Assembly: GCF_008364765.1 (NCBI RefSeq) | Contig: NZ_VTUY01000004.1 | Span: 124,001-188,000, forward strand | DNA from: Bacillus sp. CH30_1T | GTDB taxonomy: Bacteria > Bacillota > Bacilli > Bacillales > Bacillaceae_B | Reading direction: 5' to 3' | DNA: 64,000 nt | Translations under genes and position numbers: made by a program | Notes under the pieces: model-generated | What the model was told of the DNA's origin: nothing | What the model saw: the letters and a program-made list of their open reading frames with translations, nothing else | Databases searched by the model: none | In this document: in pieces, positions 16,357 through 26,500 of the stretch | Position numbering within the stretch: the stretch's first letter is position 1 | Layout: every line of letters starts with the position of its first letter

Positions 16357-17133
16357 ATGGAAGAGCTTGTACCCATTCTATCGGTATACTTACTAGTGTT
16401 TGTAAGGGTTTCGGCTTTTTTTGTTACGATGCCCCTGTTTTCATACCGTAACATACCTGCACAACATCGGATCGCGTTCTCGGTGGTACTCTCCTGGGTC
16501 ATGTACTATACGATTGAATCTAAGGCATTTGAAATCAACGGCCACTATTTTTTGTTAATTATGAAAGAAGCCATGATCGGGCTTCTCATCGGTTTTGTTG
16601 CCTATATGATTGTTACGGCCATTCAGATAGCCGGGGGGTTTATAGATTTTCAAATGGGGTTTGCCATTGCCAATGTGATCGATCCCCAAACGGGAGCACA
16701 AAGCCCCTTGATGGGTCAATATCTATATACATTTGCGCTTCTTTTATTGCTTGCTCTTAATGGTCATCATCTGCTCCTGGATGGAATTTTTTACAGTTAT
16801 CAGCTGATCCCGATTGATAGTCCATGGATACCTTTTGGAGATGAGAGATTAATTGACTATGTTATGACATCTTTTAACTCCATGTTCATCATTGCTTTTC
16901 AAATGTCGATTCCTGTTGTCGCAACGCTGTTCCTTGTAGATGTGGCCTTGGGGATTGTGGCTCGTACTGTACCGCAGTTGAACGTTTTCGTCGTAGGGTT
17001 TCCTATCAAGATCGCCGTTGCATTTATCGTGTTGTTCATAGTAATGGGAGTGATGTTTGCTGTCATGCAGGAGCTTTTTGAAATGATGTTCGTGACCATG
17101 AGAGATTTAATGAAAATTATTGGAGGCACATAA
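16357..17133 (+). CDS. fliR: Flagellar export gate protein FliR
   Basis: 258 aa, about six hydrophobic spans; closes the FliPQR gate and contacts FlhB. Family features include VRVSAFFVTMPLF near the N-terminus, GGFIDFQMGFAIANVIDP in the middle and RTVPQLNVFVVGFPIKI in the C-terminal half. Immediately followed by flhB, with which it is fused in some bacteria; here they remain separate genes. Confidence 0.97.
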   Translation: MEELVPILSVYLLVFVRVSAFFVTMPLFSYRNIPAQHRIAFSVVLSWVMYYTIESKAFEINGHYFLLIMKEAMIGLLIGFVAYMIVTAIQIAGGFIDFQMGFAIANVIDPQTGAQSPLMGQYLYTFALLLLLALNGHHLLLDGIFYSYQLIPIDSPWIPFGDERLIDYVMTSFNSMFIIAFQMSIPVVATLFLVDVALGIVARTVPQLNVFVVGFPIKIAVAFIVLFIVMGVMFAVMQELFEMMFVTMRDLMKIIGGT

Positions 17134-17134
17134 T

Positions 17135-18217
17135 TTGCAGTGGCTATCATTAGACCTACAGTTTTTCAGTGGGGAGAAAACGGAGAAAGCGACTCCGAAA
17201 AAAAGGGATGATGCGCGGAAAAAAGGACAAACAGCCAAAAGCCAGGATGTGAATACAGCAATTATTCTCCTTGCCGTCTTTTTGTTCCTTACCTTCAGTG
17301 CTTCATATATTGGGAATATTGTGTTCGATCTCTTTAATCAAACCTTTCAGGAATACATGCTGATGGAACTGACAGAGAATACAGTTCAAGTCATAACCAT
17401 GGACATTATGAAAGAGATTGCATTGCTCCTTGGACCGATTATGTTAGTAGCCTTACTTGCCGGATTGTTTTCGAATTATATTCAAGTAGGAGTTATGTTT
17501 ACAACTAAACCGCTGGAGCCGAAGCTTGAAAAAATTGATCCGATTAAAGGGTTCAAGCGCATCTTTTCTTTAAGAGCAATTGTTGAACTATTAAAATCCA
17601 TTTTAAAAATTTCATTTGTTGGGGCAATCACCTTTGTCATTCTCTGGATGAATATTGATCAAGTGTTGAGCTTATCGTTTAAATCAGTGGGGGATTCATT
17701 AACGACGATGGCGAGCTTAACTGTGCAAATGGGAATCGCTGCTTCACTAGCGTTATTATTCTTATCACTATTCGATTTTCTTTATCAGAAATATGATTTT
17801 GAAAAAAATATTCGAATGTCAAAGCAGGATCTAAAAGATGAACATAAAAACATCGAAGGTGATCCTCTGATTAAATCCAAAATTAAGCAGAGACAGCGTG
17901 AAATGGCCATGAGACGCATGATGCAGGAAGTTCCGGAAGCAGATGTGGTAATTACAAACCCTACTCACTTTGCCATTGTACTTAAATACGATGAGAATAA
18001 AATGGATGCGCCTTATGTAGTGGCGAAAGGCGTTGATTATCTAGCGCAGAAGATTAAATATATTGCCAATGAGAACGATGTGGTTATGGTGGAAAATCGT
18101 CCTTTAGCCCGGTCCCTGTATGACTCAGCTGAAATAGGCGATGCCGTTCCGGAAGAATTTTTCAAAGCAGTTGCAGAAATTTTAGCTTATGTTTACCGAA
18201 TAAAAAATCAAATGTAA
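17135..18217 (+). CDS. flhB: Flagellar export switch protein FlhB
   Basis: Inner-membrane component that switches export from rod/hook to filament substrates after autocleavage. 360 aa: N-terminal LDLQFFSGEKTEKATPKKR, four membrane spans, and the cytoplasmic domain with the self-cleavage site NPTH at residues 275-278 (cleavage between N275 and P276). TTG 17135 was chosen because TGGAGG lies 8 nt upstream; another in-frame TTG (17120) overlaps the end of fliR. Confidence 0.97.
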   Translation: MQWLSLDLQFFSGEKTEKATPKKRDDARKKGQTAKSQDVNTAIILLAVFLFLTFSASYIGNIVFDLFNQTFQEYMLMELTENTVQVITMDIMKEIALLLGPIMLVALLAGLFSNYIQVGVMFTTKPLEPKLEKIDPIKGFKRIFSLRAIVELLKSILKISFVGAITFVILWMNIDQVLSLSFKSVGDSLTTMASLTVQMGIAASLALLFLSLFDFLYQKYDFEKNIRMSKQDLKDEHKNIEGDPLIKSKIKQRQREMAMRRMMQEVPEADVVITNPTHFAIVLKYDENKMDAPYVVAKGVDYLAQKIKYIANENDVVMVENRPLARSLYDSAEIGDAVPEEFFKAVAEILAYVYRIKNQM

Positions 18218-18235
18218 GCAGTTAGGAGAGAAACA

Positions 18236-20272
18236 ATGTCAGCAAGAGATTTATCCGTACTAGCCAGTGTCATATTAATCGTTGCCATGCTTATCATCCC
18301 GTTCCCATCCTGGTTATTAAGCTTATTGATCATCGTTAATATTTCGCTTGCACTCCTTGTACTCCTAACCTCGATGAATATGAATGAACCATTGCAATTT
18401 TCTATATTTCCTTCCCTATTATTATTGTTAACACTTTTTCGATTAGGTCTAAATGTTTCCACAACGAGATCGATCCTTAGTAAAGGTGAAGCAGGGGACG
18501 TTGTGGAAACTTTTGGAACATTCGTTGTAGGGGGAAATATTCTCGTCGGTCTGGTAGTATTCATCATTCTCATCGTGATCCAATTTATTGTCATAACAAA
18601 AGGATCTGAGCGTGTGTCCGAGGTAGCGGCAAGGTTTACACTTGACGCAATGCCCGGTAAGCAGATGAGTATAGATGCCGATTTGAATGCCGGGATGATT
18701 TCAGAGCATGATGCCAGAAATCGTCGGGAAAAAGTAGGTCGGGAAGCAGATTTCTATGGTGCCATGGACGGGGCATCCAAATTTGTTAAAGGAGATGCCA
18801 TAGCCGGGATTGTCATTGTCATGATCAATTTAATCTTCGGTATTATTATCGGCATGACACAACAAGGGCTGCCTATTGCCGAAGCGGCAACCCGTTATTC
18901 CTTACTTACAGTCGGAGACGGAATTGTCAGCCAGATTCCTGCCCTATTGATCTCAACCGCCACGGGCATCGTGGTAACAAGAGCTGCATCTGAAGGAAAT
19001 CTGGGACAGGATATCATGAATCAGCTACTGGCTTATCCTGCGATGCTGTATGTAGCTGCCTTCACGATTTTCATGCTGGGTGTAGCAACTCCTATTAATG
19101 ATATCTTAACCATTCCAGTGGCAGCCCTTTTGGGGATAGGGGCCTTCATGCTTTCAAGGTCGCCTAAGGAAACTGAATCTGACATGATGGAAATGGAAGA
19201 AGAAGTAGAGCAGGACGAAATGAAAAGTCCGGAGAGCGTCGTGAACTTACTGAATGTGGATCCGATTGAATTTGAGTTCGGCTATGGTCTGATTCCCCTT
19301 GCCGATACGAATCAGGGAGGAGATCTCCTTGACCGGATTGTAATGATACGACGTCAATTAGCGATAGAACTGGGCCTGGTCATACCTGTAGTAAGGATCC
19401 GGGACAATATACAACTTCAACCGAATGAATATCGCTTGAAAATTAAAGGCAATGAGATGGCCCGTGGAGAGCTTTTGCTTGATCATTATTTAGCCATGAG
19501 TCCAGGTGTGGAGGATGATTCCATTGAGGGAATTGATACGATCGAGCCATCATTCGGTCTTCCCGCTAAATGGATTTCAGAAGAAATGAAAGAGCAGGCA
19601 GAAATATTCGGATATACAGTTGTGGATCCGCCGTCAGTGGTGTCAACCCACATAACCGAAATGATCAAAACAAATGCTCATGAGCTACTGGGCAGGCAGG
19701 AGACGAAACAGCTCATTGATCACCTGCAGGAATCCTACCCAATATTAGTGGAAGAAGTGACGCCGAATCCTTTAACTGTAGGTGAAGTACAAAAAGTATT
19801 AGCCAAGTTGTTAAAGGAAAATGTGTCAATCAGAAACTTGCCGATTATTTTTGAAACACTTGCTGACTATGCCAAAATGAGTTCAGATACAGATCTTTTA
19901 GCTGAATATGTCAGGCAATCGTTGGCTAGACAAATTACCAGTCAATATGTTCAAGGAGATACTTCCTTAAAAGTTGTGACGATGTCAGGAAAGGTTGAAA
20001 AATTGATTGCCGACGCCATTCAACAAACGGAACATGGAAATTATTTATCCATGGATCCAAACGATTCTCAAGGAATCCTGGAGGCAGTCGCATCTCAAGT
20101 GGAACAGTTGTCTCTTATGGAGGAGTCACCGATTATTCTATGTTCCCCTGCTGTGAGAATGTACGTAAGACAATTAACAGAAAGGTATTTTCCTCAAGTA
20201 CCTATCATTTCATATAACGAATTAGAAGCAAATGTAGAAGTACAAAGTTTAGGGGTGGTGAATGTCGGATGA
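18236..20272 (+). CDS. flhA: Flagellar export apparatus protein FlhA
   Basis: 678 aa; forms the nonameric export platform. The N-terminal half holds about eight membrane spans with the FHIPEP-type cytoplasmic loop (ERVSEVAARFTLDAMPGKQ), and the C-terminal half is the large soluble docking domain for chaperone-substrate complexes. A GGAGAG ribosome binding site precedes ATG 18236. The end overlaps flhF by 4 nt (ATGA). Confidence 0.98.
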   Translation: MSARDLSVLASVILIVAMLIIPFPSWLLSLLIIVNISLALLVLLTSMNMNEPLQFSIFPSLLLLLTLFRLGLNVSTTRSILSKGEAGDVVETFGTFVVGGNILVGLVVFIILIVIQFIVITKGSERVSEVAARFTLDAMPGKQMSIDADLNAGMISEHDARNRREKVGREADFYGAMDGASKFVKGDAIAGIVIVMINLIFGIIIGMTQQGLPIAEAATRYSLLTVGDGIVSQIPALLISTATGIVVTRAASEGNLGQDIMNQLLAYPAMLYVAAFTIFMLGVATPINDILTIPVAALLGIGAFMLSRSPKETESDMMEMEEEVEQDEMKSPESVVNLLNVDPIEFEFGYGLIPLADTNQGGDLLDRIVMIRRQLAIELGLVIPVVRIRDNIQLQPNEYRLKIKGNEMARGELLLDHYLAMSPGVEDDSIEGIDTIEPSFGLPAKWISEEMKEQAEIFGYTVVDPPSVVSTHITEMIKTNAHELLGRQETKQLIDHLQESYPILVEEVTPNPLTVGEVQKVLAKLLKENVSIRNLPIIFETLADYAKMSSDTDLLAEYVRQSLARQITSQYVQGDTSLKVVTMSGKVEKLIADAIQQTEHGNYLSMDPNDSQGILEAVASQVEQLSLMEESPIILCSPAVRMYVRQLTERYFPQVPIISYNELEANVEVQSLGVVNVG

Positions 20273-21426
20273 AAGTAAAGAAATATGCAGCACCTTCCAT
20301 GCATGAGGCAATGAAAAAGGTCAGATCTGAATTAGGAGATGATGCCGTCATCCTAAACTCTAAAATAGCATATACGGGCGGTTTCATGGGGTTATTCAAA
20401 AAGAAAATGATTGAAGTCATTGCAGCCATCGATCCGGAGGTTGAGAGTGAAAAGGTAGTGATGAGTAGAATGAAAGCGACATCTGCACCAATTACTCCTC
20501 CTTCCCCATCCGAAAAAAAATACGAAGTTCCTAATAAATTGGTAGAGTCAGAATTAAAAGAATTAAAACAAATGATTTCTACTATAAAATCAAAAAATCA
20601 ATTCGAGAAATTTGCTGAAGATGTTCAAGGAATCTTGATATTTCTCAAAAATCATGACATGAGTGATACAACTCTCTTCCGATTGGGTGACTATCTTGAG
20701 GAGAGAATCAAGAGTGGATTTCTTCCAGGGAACAATCGAAATGAATGGGCTAAACAGGAAGTCAAACATTTTCTGGAAGGTCTTCTGGAAGGAATCGTTC
20801 TTGGTGGTATGAGTTACAAGAAGAAATACATTAACGTGATAGGCCCAACGGGTGTGGGGAAAACAACTACTTTAGCGAAAATGGCGGCTGAAGCAGTCAT
20901 TGAAAAACGGATGAAAATAGCTTTCATCACGACAGATACGTATCGTATAGCTGCGATCGAGCAATTAAAGACATATGCAGGTCTGTTGAATGTTCCAGTT
21001 GAAGTAGTCTATAAAATAGAAGACGTTAAAAAAGCAATCGACAAATTCCAGGACTACGACCATGTCTTCATTGATACTGCAGGCAGGAATTTCAGAGAAA
21101 AGAAATATGTAGAGGATTTGCGGGAAATTATTGATTTCGACCAACAAATGGAGACGTTCCTGGTTCTTTCCCTTACGAGCAAGGAGAGAGATATGAAGGA
21201 AATCATTTCACAGTTTTCTTCGATTGACATTGATCGATTTATTTTCACGAAACTAGATGAAACATCCAGTTACGGTTCTATGATCAATATGATGACAGAG
21301 GTGAAGATCGGTACATCTTATGTAACGACCGGTCAGGATGTACCGGAGGATATTACCGAGGTGGATGTTGAAGAAATAGGTCATTTACTAATGAAAGGAT
21401 TTCGATATGAAAGATCAAGCATATAA
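20269..21426 (+). CDS. flhF: Flagellar placement SRP-type GTPase FlhF
   Basis: SRP-family GTPase that sets flagellar position together with FlhG. 385 aa. N-terminal basic domain (KKYAAPSMHEAMKKVRSELGD), then the NG domain with G1 GPTGVGKTT at residues 192-200, TTDTYRIAAIEQLK, DTAGR (G3) and FTKLDET (G4). ATGA overlap with flhA; the 3' end overlaps flhG by 20 nt, in line with their regulatory pairing. Confidence 0.98.
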   Translation: MKVKKYAAPSMHEAMKKVRSELGDDAVILNSKIAYTGGFMGLFKKKMIEVIAAIDPEVESEKVVMSRMKATSAPITPPSPSEKKYEVPNKLVESELKELKQMISTIKSKNQFEKFAEDVQGILIFLKNHDMSDTTLFRLGDYLEERIKSGFLPGNNRNEWAKQEVKHFLEGLLEGIVLGGMSYKKKYINVIGPTGVGKTTTLAKMAAEAVIEKRMKIAFITTDTYRIAAIEQLKTYAGLLNVPVEVVYKIEDVKKAIDKFQDYDHVFIDTAGRNFREKKYVEDLREIIDFDQQMETFLVLSLTSKERDMKEIISQFSSIDIDRFIFTKLDETSSYGSMINMMTEVKIGTSYVTTGQDVPEDITEVDVEEIGHLLMKGFRYERSSI

Positions 21427-22267
21427 CCTAAGGAGGAAAATGCTCATTGGCGACTCTTCTCCCGCTAAAACGATTGCAGTAGTAAGCGGAAAGGGTGGGG
21501 TTGGAAAATCGAATATCTCCACTAACCTTTCCGTTTTGCTTGGTAAAGAAAATAAGAAAGTATTGTTAGTTGACCTGGATATCGGCATGGGAAATATTCA
21601 TATTTTACTAGGAAGTCATCATTCCTACTCAATCATGGATTATATTGAGGAAAAAGAACCGGATATCAGCACGGTTATATGTGAAGATGTTCATGGTATC
21701 TCTTACATAAGCGGGGGGAATGGCCTGAAAAATATAGTGGAGTGGAAAGAGGAGCAGATAGAACGGTTCTTTGAAGTGATGGAGTACGCAGTTCAAAAGT
21801 ATGATTACATACTTTTTGATATGGGTGCAGGAGCTACGAAAGAGACGTTGGAATTTCTCTTGGCGATGGACGAAATCATTGTTGTCACGACACCTGAACC
21901 TACCTCGATTACAGATGCCTACTCGATGATGAAATATATATATATGAGGGATCAAGAGAAACGGTTCTATCTGATATGTAATCGGGCAGAATTCAAGAAG
22001 GAAGGTCTTGAAACGATTACGAGATTACAAGAAACGGTGAGGAAATTCCTCCATAAGGAGATTGTTTCTCTAGGAGTCTTGCCTGAAGATTCAACAGTAA
22101 GGAAGGCGGTCATTCAACAAACACCCATAGTCGTCGGATACCCTGCTTCAGCCATGACTTTAAGTCTGCGTACGATGTTGCATCTTCTTGTCGGGGGAAC
22201 GAATCGACCAGTGACGAAACAGGCAGGCTTTTTAAAGAGTATGAGAAATTTATTTTTTGGGAGGTAA
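21407..22267 (+). CDS. flhG: MinD-like ATPase FlhG (YlxH)
   Basis: 286 aa ParA/MinD-type ATPase that stimulates FlhF GTPase and controls basal body number and spacing. The deviant Walker A GKGGVGKS is at residues 28-35, followed by VDLDIGMGNIHILLG and FDMGAG. The N-terminal helix (MKDQAYNLRRKM) is the FlhF-activating segment, and the basic/hydrophobic C-terminus (SMRNLFFGR) resembles a membrane-targeting helix. It starts inside flhF. Confidence 0.97.
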   Translation: MKDQAYNLRRKMLIGDSSPAKTIAVVSGKGGVGKSNISTNLSVLLGKENKKVLLVDLDIGMGNIHILLGSHHSYSIMDYIEEKEPDISTVICEDVHGISYISGGNGLKNIVEWKEEQIERFFEVMEYAVQKYDYILFDMGAGATKETLEFLLAMDEIIVVTTPEPTSITDAYSMMKYIYMRDQEKRFYLICNRAEFKKEGLETITRLQETVRKFLHKEIVSLGVLPEDSTVRKAVIQQTPIVVGYPASAMTLSLRTMLHLLVGGTNRPVTKQAGFLKSMRNLFFGR

Positions 22268-22276
22268 AATTCCTGA

Positions 22277-23350
22277 ATGAAAAAAGTTCTAGTTGTAGAT
22301 GATTCAGCATTTATGAGAAAACTTATTGGTGATTTTCTTACAGCCTCCAAACAGCTAGAAGTGATAGGGATTGCTAGAAATGGTGAAGACGCGATCTCAA
22401 AAATTAAAAAACTCCGTCCCGACGTCGTGACCCTTGACGTGGAAATGCCAAAGATGAATGGAATAGAAGCCTTAAGGAGAATCATGGAGGAATGTCCGGT
22501 ACCTGTCGTGATGCTCTCATCTACTACCAAAGAGGGGGCGGAGGAGACTGTCAAAGCAATGGAGCTTGGAGCTGTTGATTTTATCGCGAAACCTTCAGGA
22601 ACCATTTCATTGGACCTTCATAAAGTTCAAGATGAAATGGTTGAAAAAGTAATATCGGCAAGCAAGGTGAACATGACGAAAATAACCAGTACATTTCGAA
22701 AAAGGACAAAATCAAGTGAATCTGCTAATAGAGGTGTACCAACAATACCTTCAGAACATAAATGGACCAGGGATTCACCGAAATTGATCCTTATTGGAAC
22801 ATCAACTGGAGGTCCACGCGCTTTACAGCAGGTGCTGACAGAACTATCTCCTCAACTGGATGCACCAGTGGTCGTCGTGCAGCATATGCCACCCGGATTT
22901 ACCAACTCACTGGCCAATCGATTAGATGGTCAATCAGCCATTAAAGTGAAGGAAGCGGAGCATGAAGAAATCCTCCAAAAAGGAACAGCATATATAGCAC
23001 CAGGTGGTTTTCATACGAAGGTGGTAGACCATGGAGCACATTTAGCCTTTGAACTATCAAAGGAAGAAGCACCACGAAATGGTCACAGACCTTCCGTAGA
23101 CATATTGTTTGAATCCGCAAGCCTCCTTCGAAATTATGGCAAAATAGCTGTCATTATGACGGGGATGGGCTCCGATGGCTCTGAAGGATTGATCGAGCTT
23201 AAAGAAACAGGCGAAGTGAGAGCCATTGCAGAATCAAAAGAGACTTGTATTGTGTTTGGAATGCCGAAATCGGCTATCGCTACAAATTTAGTGGACAGCG
23301 TGGAACATATCGAGGATATTTCTCGAACTATTATGAAGTACATGCTGTAG
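22277..23350 (+). CDS. cheB: Chemotaxis protein-glutamate methylesterase CheB
   Basis: Removes methyl groups from, and deamidates, chemoreceptors for adaptation. 357 aa: receiver domain with D54 (TLDVEMPKM), a Ser/Thr/Lys-rich linker (about 130-165), and the esterase domain with catalytic S176 (GTSTGGPRAL), H203 (VVQHMPPG) and D300 (MGSDG). All three catalytic residues are present. GGGAGG lies upstream of the start. It lies in the B. subtilis order flhG-cheB-cheA. Confidence 0.98.
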   Translation: MKKVLVVDDSAFMRKLIGDFLTASKQLEVIGIARNGEDAISKIKKLRPDVVTLDVEMPKMNGIEALRRIMEECPVPVVMLSSTTKEGAEETVKAMELGAVDFIAKPSGTISLDLHKVQDEMVEKVISASKVNMTKITSTFRKRTKSSESANRGVPTIPSEHKWTRDSPKLILIGTSTGGPRALQQVLTELSPQLDAPVVVVQHMPPGFTNSLANRLDGQSAIKVKEAEHEEILQKGTAYIAPGGFHTKVVDHGAHLAFELSKEEAPRNGHRPSVDILFESASLLRNYGKIAVIMTGMGSDGSEGLIELKETGEVRAIAESKETCIVFGMPKSAIATNLVDSVEHIEDISRTIMKYML

Positions 23351-23365
23351 AGAGGTGTGGAGCAC

Positions 23366-25390
23366 ATGGAATTGAGTCAATATTTAGAAGTTTTTATAGA
23401 AGAGAGTAAGGAAAATCTACAAACTTGTAATGAGCAATTACTGGAATTGGAGAAAAATCCTGAAAACCTGGCGATTGTTAATGAAATTTTTCGTTCAGCT
23501 CACACGTTAAAAGGAATGTCTGCAACGATGGGGTACGAAGATTTAGCAAACCTTACCCATAAAATGGAGAATGTTCTGGATGCTATACGTAATGAAAAAA
23601 TAAAAGTGACACCCGAAATATTGGATGTAGTCTTTAAATCCGTTGACGACCTGGAAGCAATGGTGTTTTCTATCGCGGACGGCGGAGATGGAAAACGGAA
23701 CGTGACGGAAGTAGTCAACCTTCTACAAGCAATTGAAAAGGGTGAAAATTTACAATCCGCAAGTAATGAAGTTGCCGCAACCATAGCCCCTGAAATACAT
23801 ACATTGTCCATGAAGTACGAAGCATTTGAACAAACCGTTATTCAGCAATCCTTTGACCAGGGATTCCGTTGCTTAGAAATTACCGTTTCCTTGAGGGATG
23901 ATTGTCTGTTAAAAGCAGCAAGAGTTTATATGGTTTTCGAAGTGCTGGAAAAACTCGGAGAAGTCATTAAGTCTTTCCCTACTGTAGATCAGCTGGAAGA
24001 AGAACAGTTCGACCATTCCTTTGTTATAGCAATTGTGTCAAAAGAGGATGCAAGTGACATAGAAAAGAGTATACGTAACGTCTCTGAGGTTGAAGAAGTC
24101 ACCTTAATGGAACTGACTCCACATCATATTCACAACAACGAAGTGAATGGATTGCAGGAACAGTCAGGAGAAGTTGTTGTAAAAGAAAAGGAAGACACGA
24201 TACCTAAAGAAGCAAATTCAACATCAAGACAATCAAATCCTTCGAGCAAAACAATACGTGTAAACATTGAGCGCCTGGATGTACTGATGAACCTTTTTGA
24301 AGAACTTGTCATCGATAGAGGAAGATTGGAACAAATCTCAAATGATTTGAATAATCCGGAATTAAATGAAACGGTTGAAAGAATGACACGAATTTCCGGA
24401 GACTTACAAAGCATCATCCTCACTATGCGGATGGTTCCTGTAGAAACAGTATTTAACCGCTTTCCCCGCATGGTAAGACAGCTTGCAAGAGATTTAAATA
24501 AGAAAATCGAATTAAAAATCATAGGGGCAGAAACAGAACTTGACCGGACGGTGATCGATGAAATCGGAGATCCACTCGTCCATTTAATTAGAAATGCCCT
24601 GGATCACGGAATTGAAATGCCAGAGGTTCGCTCGAAAAATGGTAAGCCTGAGCAAGGGACGGTCAAGCTGAAAGCCTATCATAGCGGAAATCATGTATTT
24701 ATTGAACTAGAAGATGATGGTGCAGGTATTAATAAGCAGCGAGTGATGGAGAAAGCGATTCAAAAAGGAATTGTATCAGAAGAAGTAGCGCAAACCTTAT
24801 CCGATAGGCAAATCTATGAACTAATCCTGGCTTCAGGATTTTCAACTGCTGATCAAATCTCAGATATCTCTGGCAGAGGTGTTGGATTGGATGTAGTTAA
24901 AGCGACCATTGAGTCATTAGGTGGTGCCATTACAATCGACTCCAGTGCTGGTGAAGGATCATTGTTTTCTATCCAATTGCCATTAACCTTATCGATTATA
25001 TCTGTCATGCTCGTCGAAATAGAAGATGAGAAATACGCAATCCCGCTTTCTTCCATTATCGAGACGGCCATAGTCAAAAAAGGAGAGATCATGAATGCAC
25101 ATAATCAAAGGGTGATAGATTTCAGAGGCAAGGTAGTTCCGTTGTTATTCCTGGAGGATGTATTCGAAGTTCCTAAAGGTTCAAAAGATGAAGAGTTTTA
25201 TTCTGTCGTGGTTGTCCGCAAAGGAGAAAAAATGGCAGGGTTAGTAGTGGATTCATTTATTGGTCAACAGGAAATCGTCCTAAAATCTTTAGGGAATTAT
25301 CTTAATGATGTATTTGCCATTTCAGGTGCAACCATATTGGGGGATGGGCAGGTAGCGCTGATTATAGATTGCAATGCATTGATTAAATAG
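23366..25390 (+). CDS. cheA: Chemotaxis histidine kinase CheA
   Basis: Receptor-coupled kinase that phosphorylates CheY and CheB. 674 aa: P1 with H46 (AHTLKGMSATMG), P2-type region (about 150-260), dimerisation P3 (about 300-360), ATP-binding P4 with N-box HLIRNALDHGIE, G1 ELEDDGAGI and G2 GRGVGLDVVK, and CheW-like P5 to the C-terminus. ATG 23366 follows AGAGGTG at 23351-23357 with 8-nt spacing; GTG 23357 overlaps this site. Confidence 0.98.
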   Translation: MELSQYLEVFIEESKENLQTCNEQLLELEKNPENLAIVNEIFRSAHTLKGMSATMGYEDLANLTHKMENVLDAIRNEKIKVTPEILDVVFKSVDDLEAMVFSIADGGDGKRNVTEVVNLLQAIEKGENLQSASNEVAATIAPEIHTLSMKYEAFEQTVIQQSFDQGFRCLEITVSLRDDCLLKAARVYMVFEVLEKLGEVIKSFPTVDQLEEEQFDHSFVIAIVSKEDASDIEKSIRNVSEVEEVTLMELTPHHIHNNEVNGLQEQSGEVVVKEKEDTIPKEANSTSRQSNPSSKTIRVNIERLDVLMNLFEELVIDRGRLEQISNDLNNPELNETVERMTRISGDLQSIILTMRMVPVETVFNRFPRMVRQLARDLNKKIELKIIGAETELDRTVIDEIGDPLVHLIRNALDHGIEMPEVRSKNGKPEQGTVKLKAYHSGNHVFIELEDDGAGINKQRVMEKAIQKGIVSEEVAQTLSDRQIYELILASGFSTADQISDISGRGVGLDVVKATIESLGGAITIDSSAGEGSLFSIQLPLTLSIISVMLVEIEDEKYAIPLSSIIETAIVKKGEIMNAHNQRVIDFRGKVVPLLFLEDVFEVPKGSKDEEFYSVVVVRKGEKMAGLVVDSFIGQQEIVLKSLGNYLNDVFAISGATILGDGQVALIIDCNALIK

Positions 25391-25402
25391 GAGGTAATGG
25401 AA

Positions 25403-25849
25403 ATGAGTGTAGTGTCAGAGACGTTAGAAGACCTAAAGCTTATCGTATTTCAATTGGTGGATAAGGAGTATGCCATTCCTGTCGATCAGGTCCGATCAAT
25501 TGAGAAGCTGGAGCATATTACAAGAGTGCCTAGAACGCCTTCCTATGTTAAAGGTGTAATAAATTTACGTGGTGTCGTAACCCCCATCATAGATTTAAGA
25601 AGTCGGTTCGATATATCCTCTTCTGAGCCAACCGAAAGCACCCGTGTGATTATCGTAGGTTTAGAGGATAAAGAAGTAGGATTGATCGTTGATGCGGCAA
25701 ATGATGTGTTGGATGTAGAGAGAGAAATGATTGAACCTTCACCGGAAGTTGTCGGGGTAGTAGAAGCAGAGTACATTGGTGGGGTAGTAAAGCAAAATAA
25801 ACGATTATTGATTCTACTTCATTTAGACAAAATACTGCAATCCATCTAA
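25403..25849 (+). CDS. cheW: Chemotaxis coupling protein CheW
   Basis: 148-aa adaptor joining receptors to CheA. The SH3-like repeats contain VFQLVDKEYAIPVDQVRSI, RVPRTPSYVKGVINLRGVV and PIIDLRSRF, the classic CheW pattern. ATG 25403 was chosen because AGGAGG (25389-25394) is 8 nt upstream; the in-frame ATG at 25397 is too close to it. Confidence 0.97.
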   Translation: MSVVSETLEDLKLIVFQLVDKEYAIPVDQVRSIEKLEHITRVPRTPSYVKGVINLRGVVTPIIDLRSRFDISSSEPTESTRVIIVGLEDKEVGLIVDAANDVLDVEREMIEPSPEVVGVVEAEYIGGVVKQNKRLLILLHLDKILQSI

Positions 25850-25864
25850 GGAGAACAGATACGA

Positions 25865-26500
25865 ATGGGTTATGAGAAGAAAATATCGTCAATGCACTTA
25901 GATATTTTGAAAGAAATCGGAAATATAGGAGCGGGGCATGCGGCAACTGCCCTCTCTACTCTTCTGGATAAGAAAATTGACATGAAGGTACCCAGTGTCC
26001 AGGTTGTTACATTCGATGAAATGATGGACATGGCAGGAGGACCGGATAATGTGGTCGTAAGTGTGTTCTTAAGAATTGAAGGGGATGCACCGGGAAGTAT
26101 GTTTTTTTTATTGCCTCTTGAACAAGCTTCTGCTTATATTCGAACAATGATACATGATCGTTCTTTTTCCTTTAGTGAACCACCGTATTCGGAATTAGGT
26201 TTATCAGCCATGCAAGAGTTAGGAAATATTCTCTCAGGTTCATATTTGTCCTCTTTATCCGACTTTACGAGTCTTAAGCTATTACCTTCTGTTCCCGCCT
26301 TATCAGTAGATATGGCTGGTGCCATTATCGGTTTCGGCTTACTGGAAATTTCTCAGGTAAGTGATTATGCCATCGTCATAGATACAGCATTAAAAGAAGA
26401 AGAGTTAGAGGAATCAGAAAGTGTGAAAGGCCACTTCTTCCTCTTACCGGATCCCGATTCATTTGAAATCATCTTCCAATCCCTCGGTGTGAAGATATGA
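25865..26500 (+). CDS. cheC: CheY-P phosphatase CheC
   Basis: 211 aa; dephosphorylates CheY-P and is stimulated by CheD. The two pseudo-symmetric active-site helices are visible: DILKEIGNIGAGHAATALS (E and N about residues 17-20) and LGLSAMQELGNILSGSYLS. AAGGAGA precedes the ATG. It overlaps cheD by 4 nt (ATGA), in accord with the CheC-CheD complex. Confidence 0.97.
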   Translation: MGYEKKISSMHLDILKEIGNIGAGHAATALSTLLDKKIDMKVPSVQVVTFDEMMDMAGGPDNVVVSVFLRIEGDAPGSMFFLLPLEQASAYIRTMIHDRSFSFSEPPYSELGLSAMQELGNILSGSYLSSLSDFTSLKLLPSVPALSVDMAGAIIGFGLLEISQVSDYAIVIDTALKEEELEESESVKGHFFLLPDPDSFEIIFQSLGVKI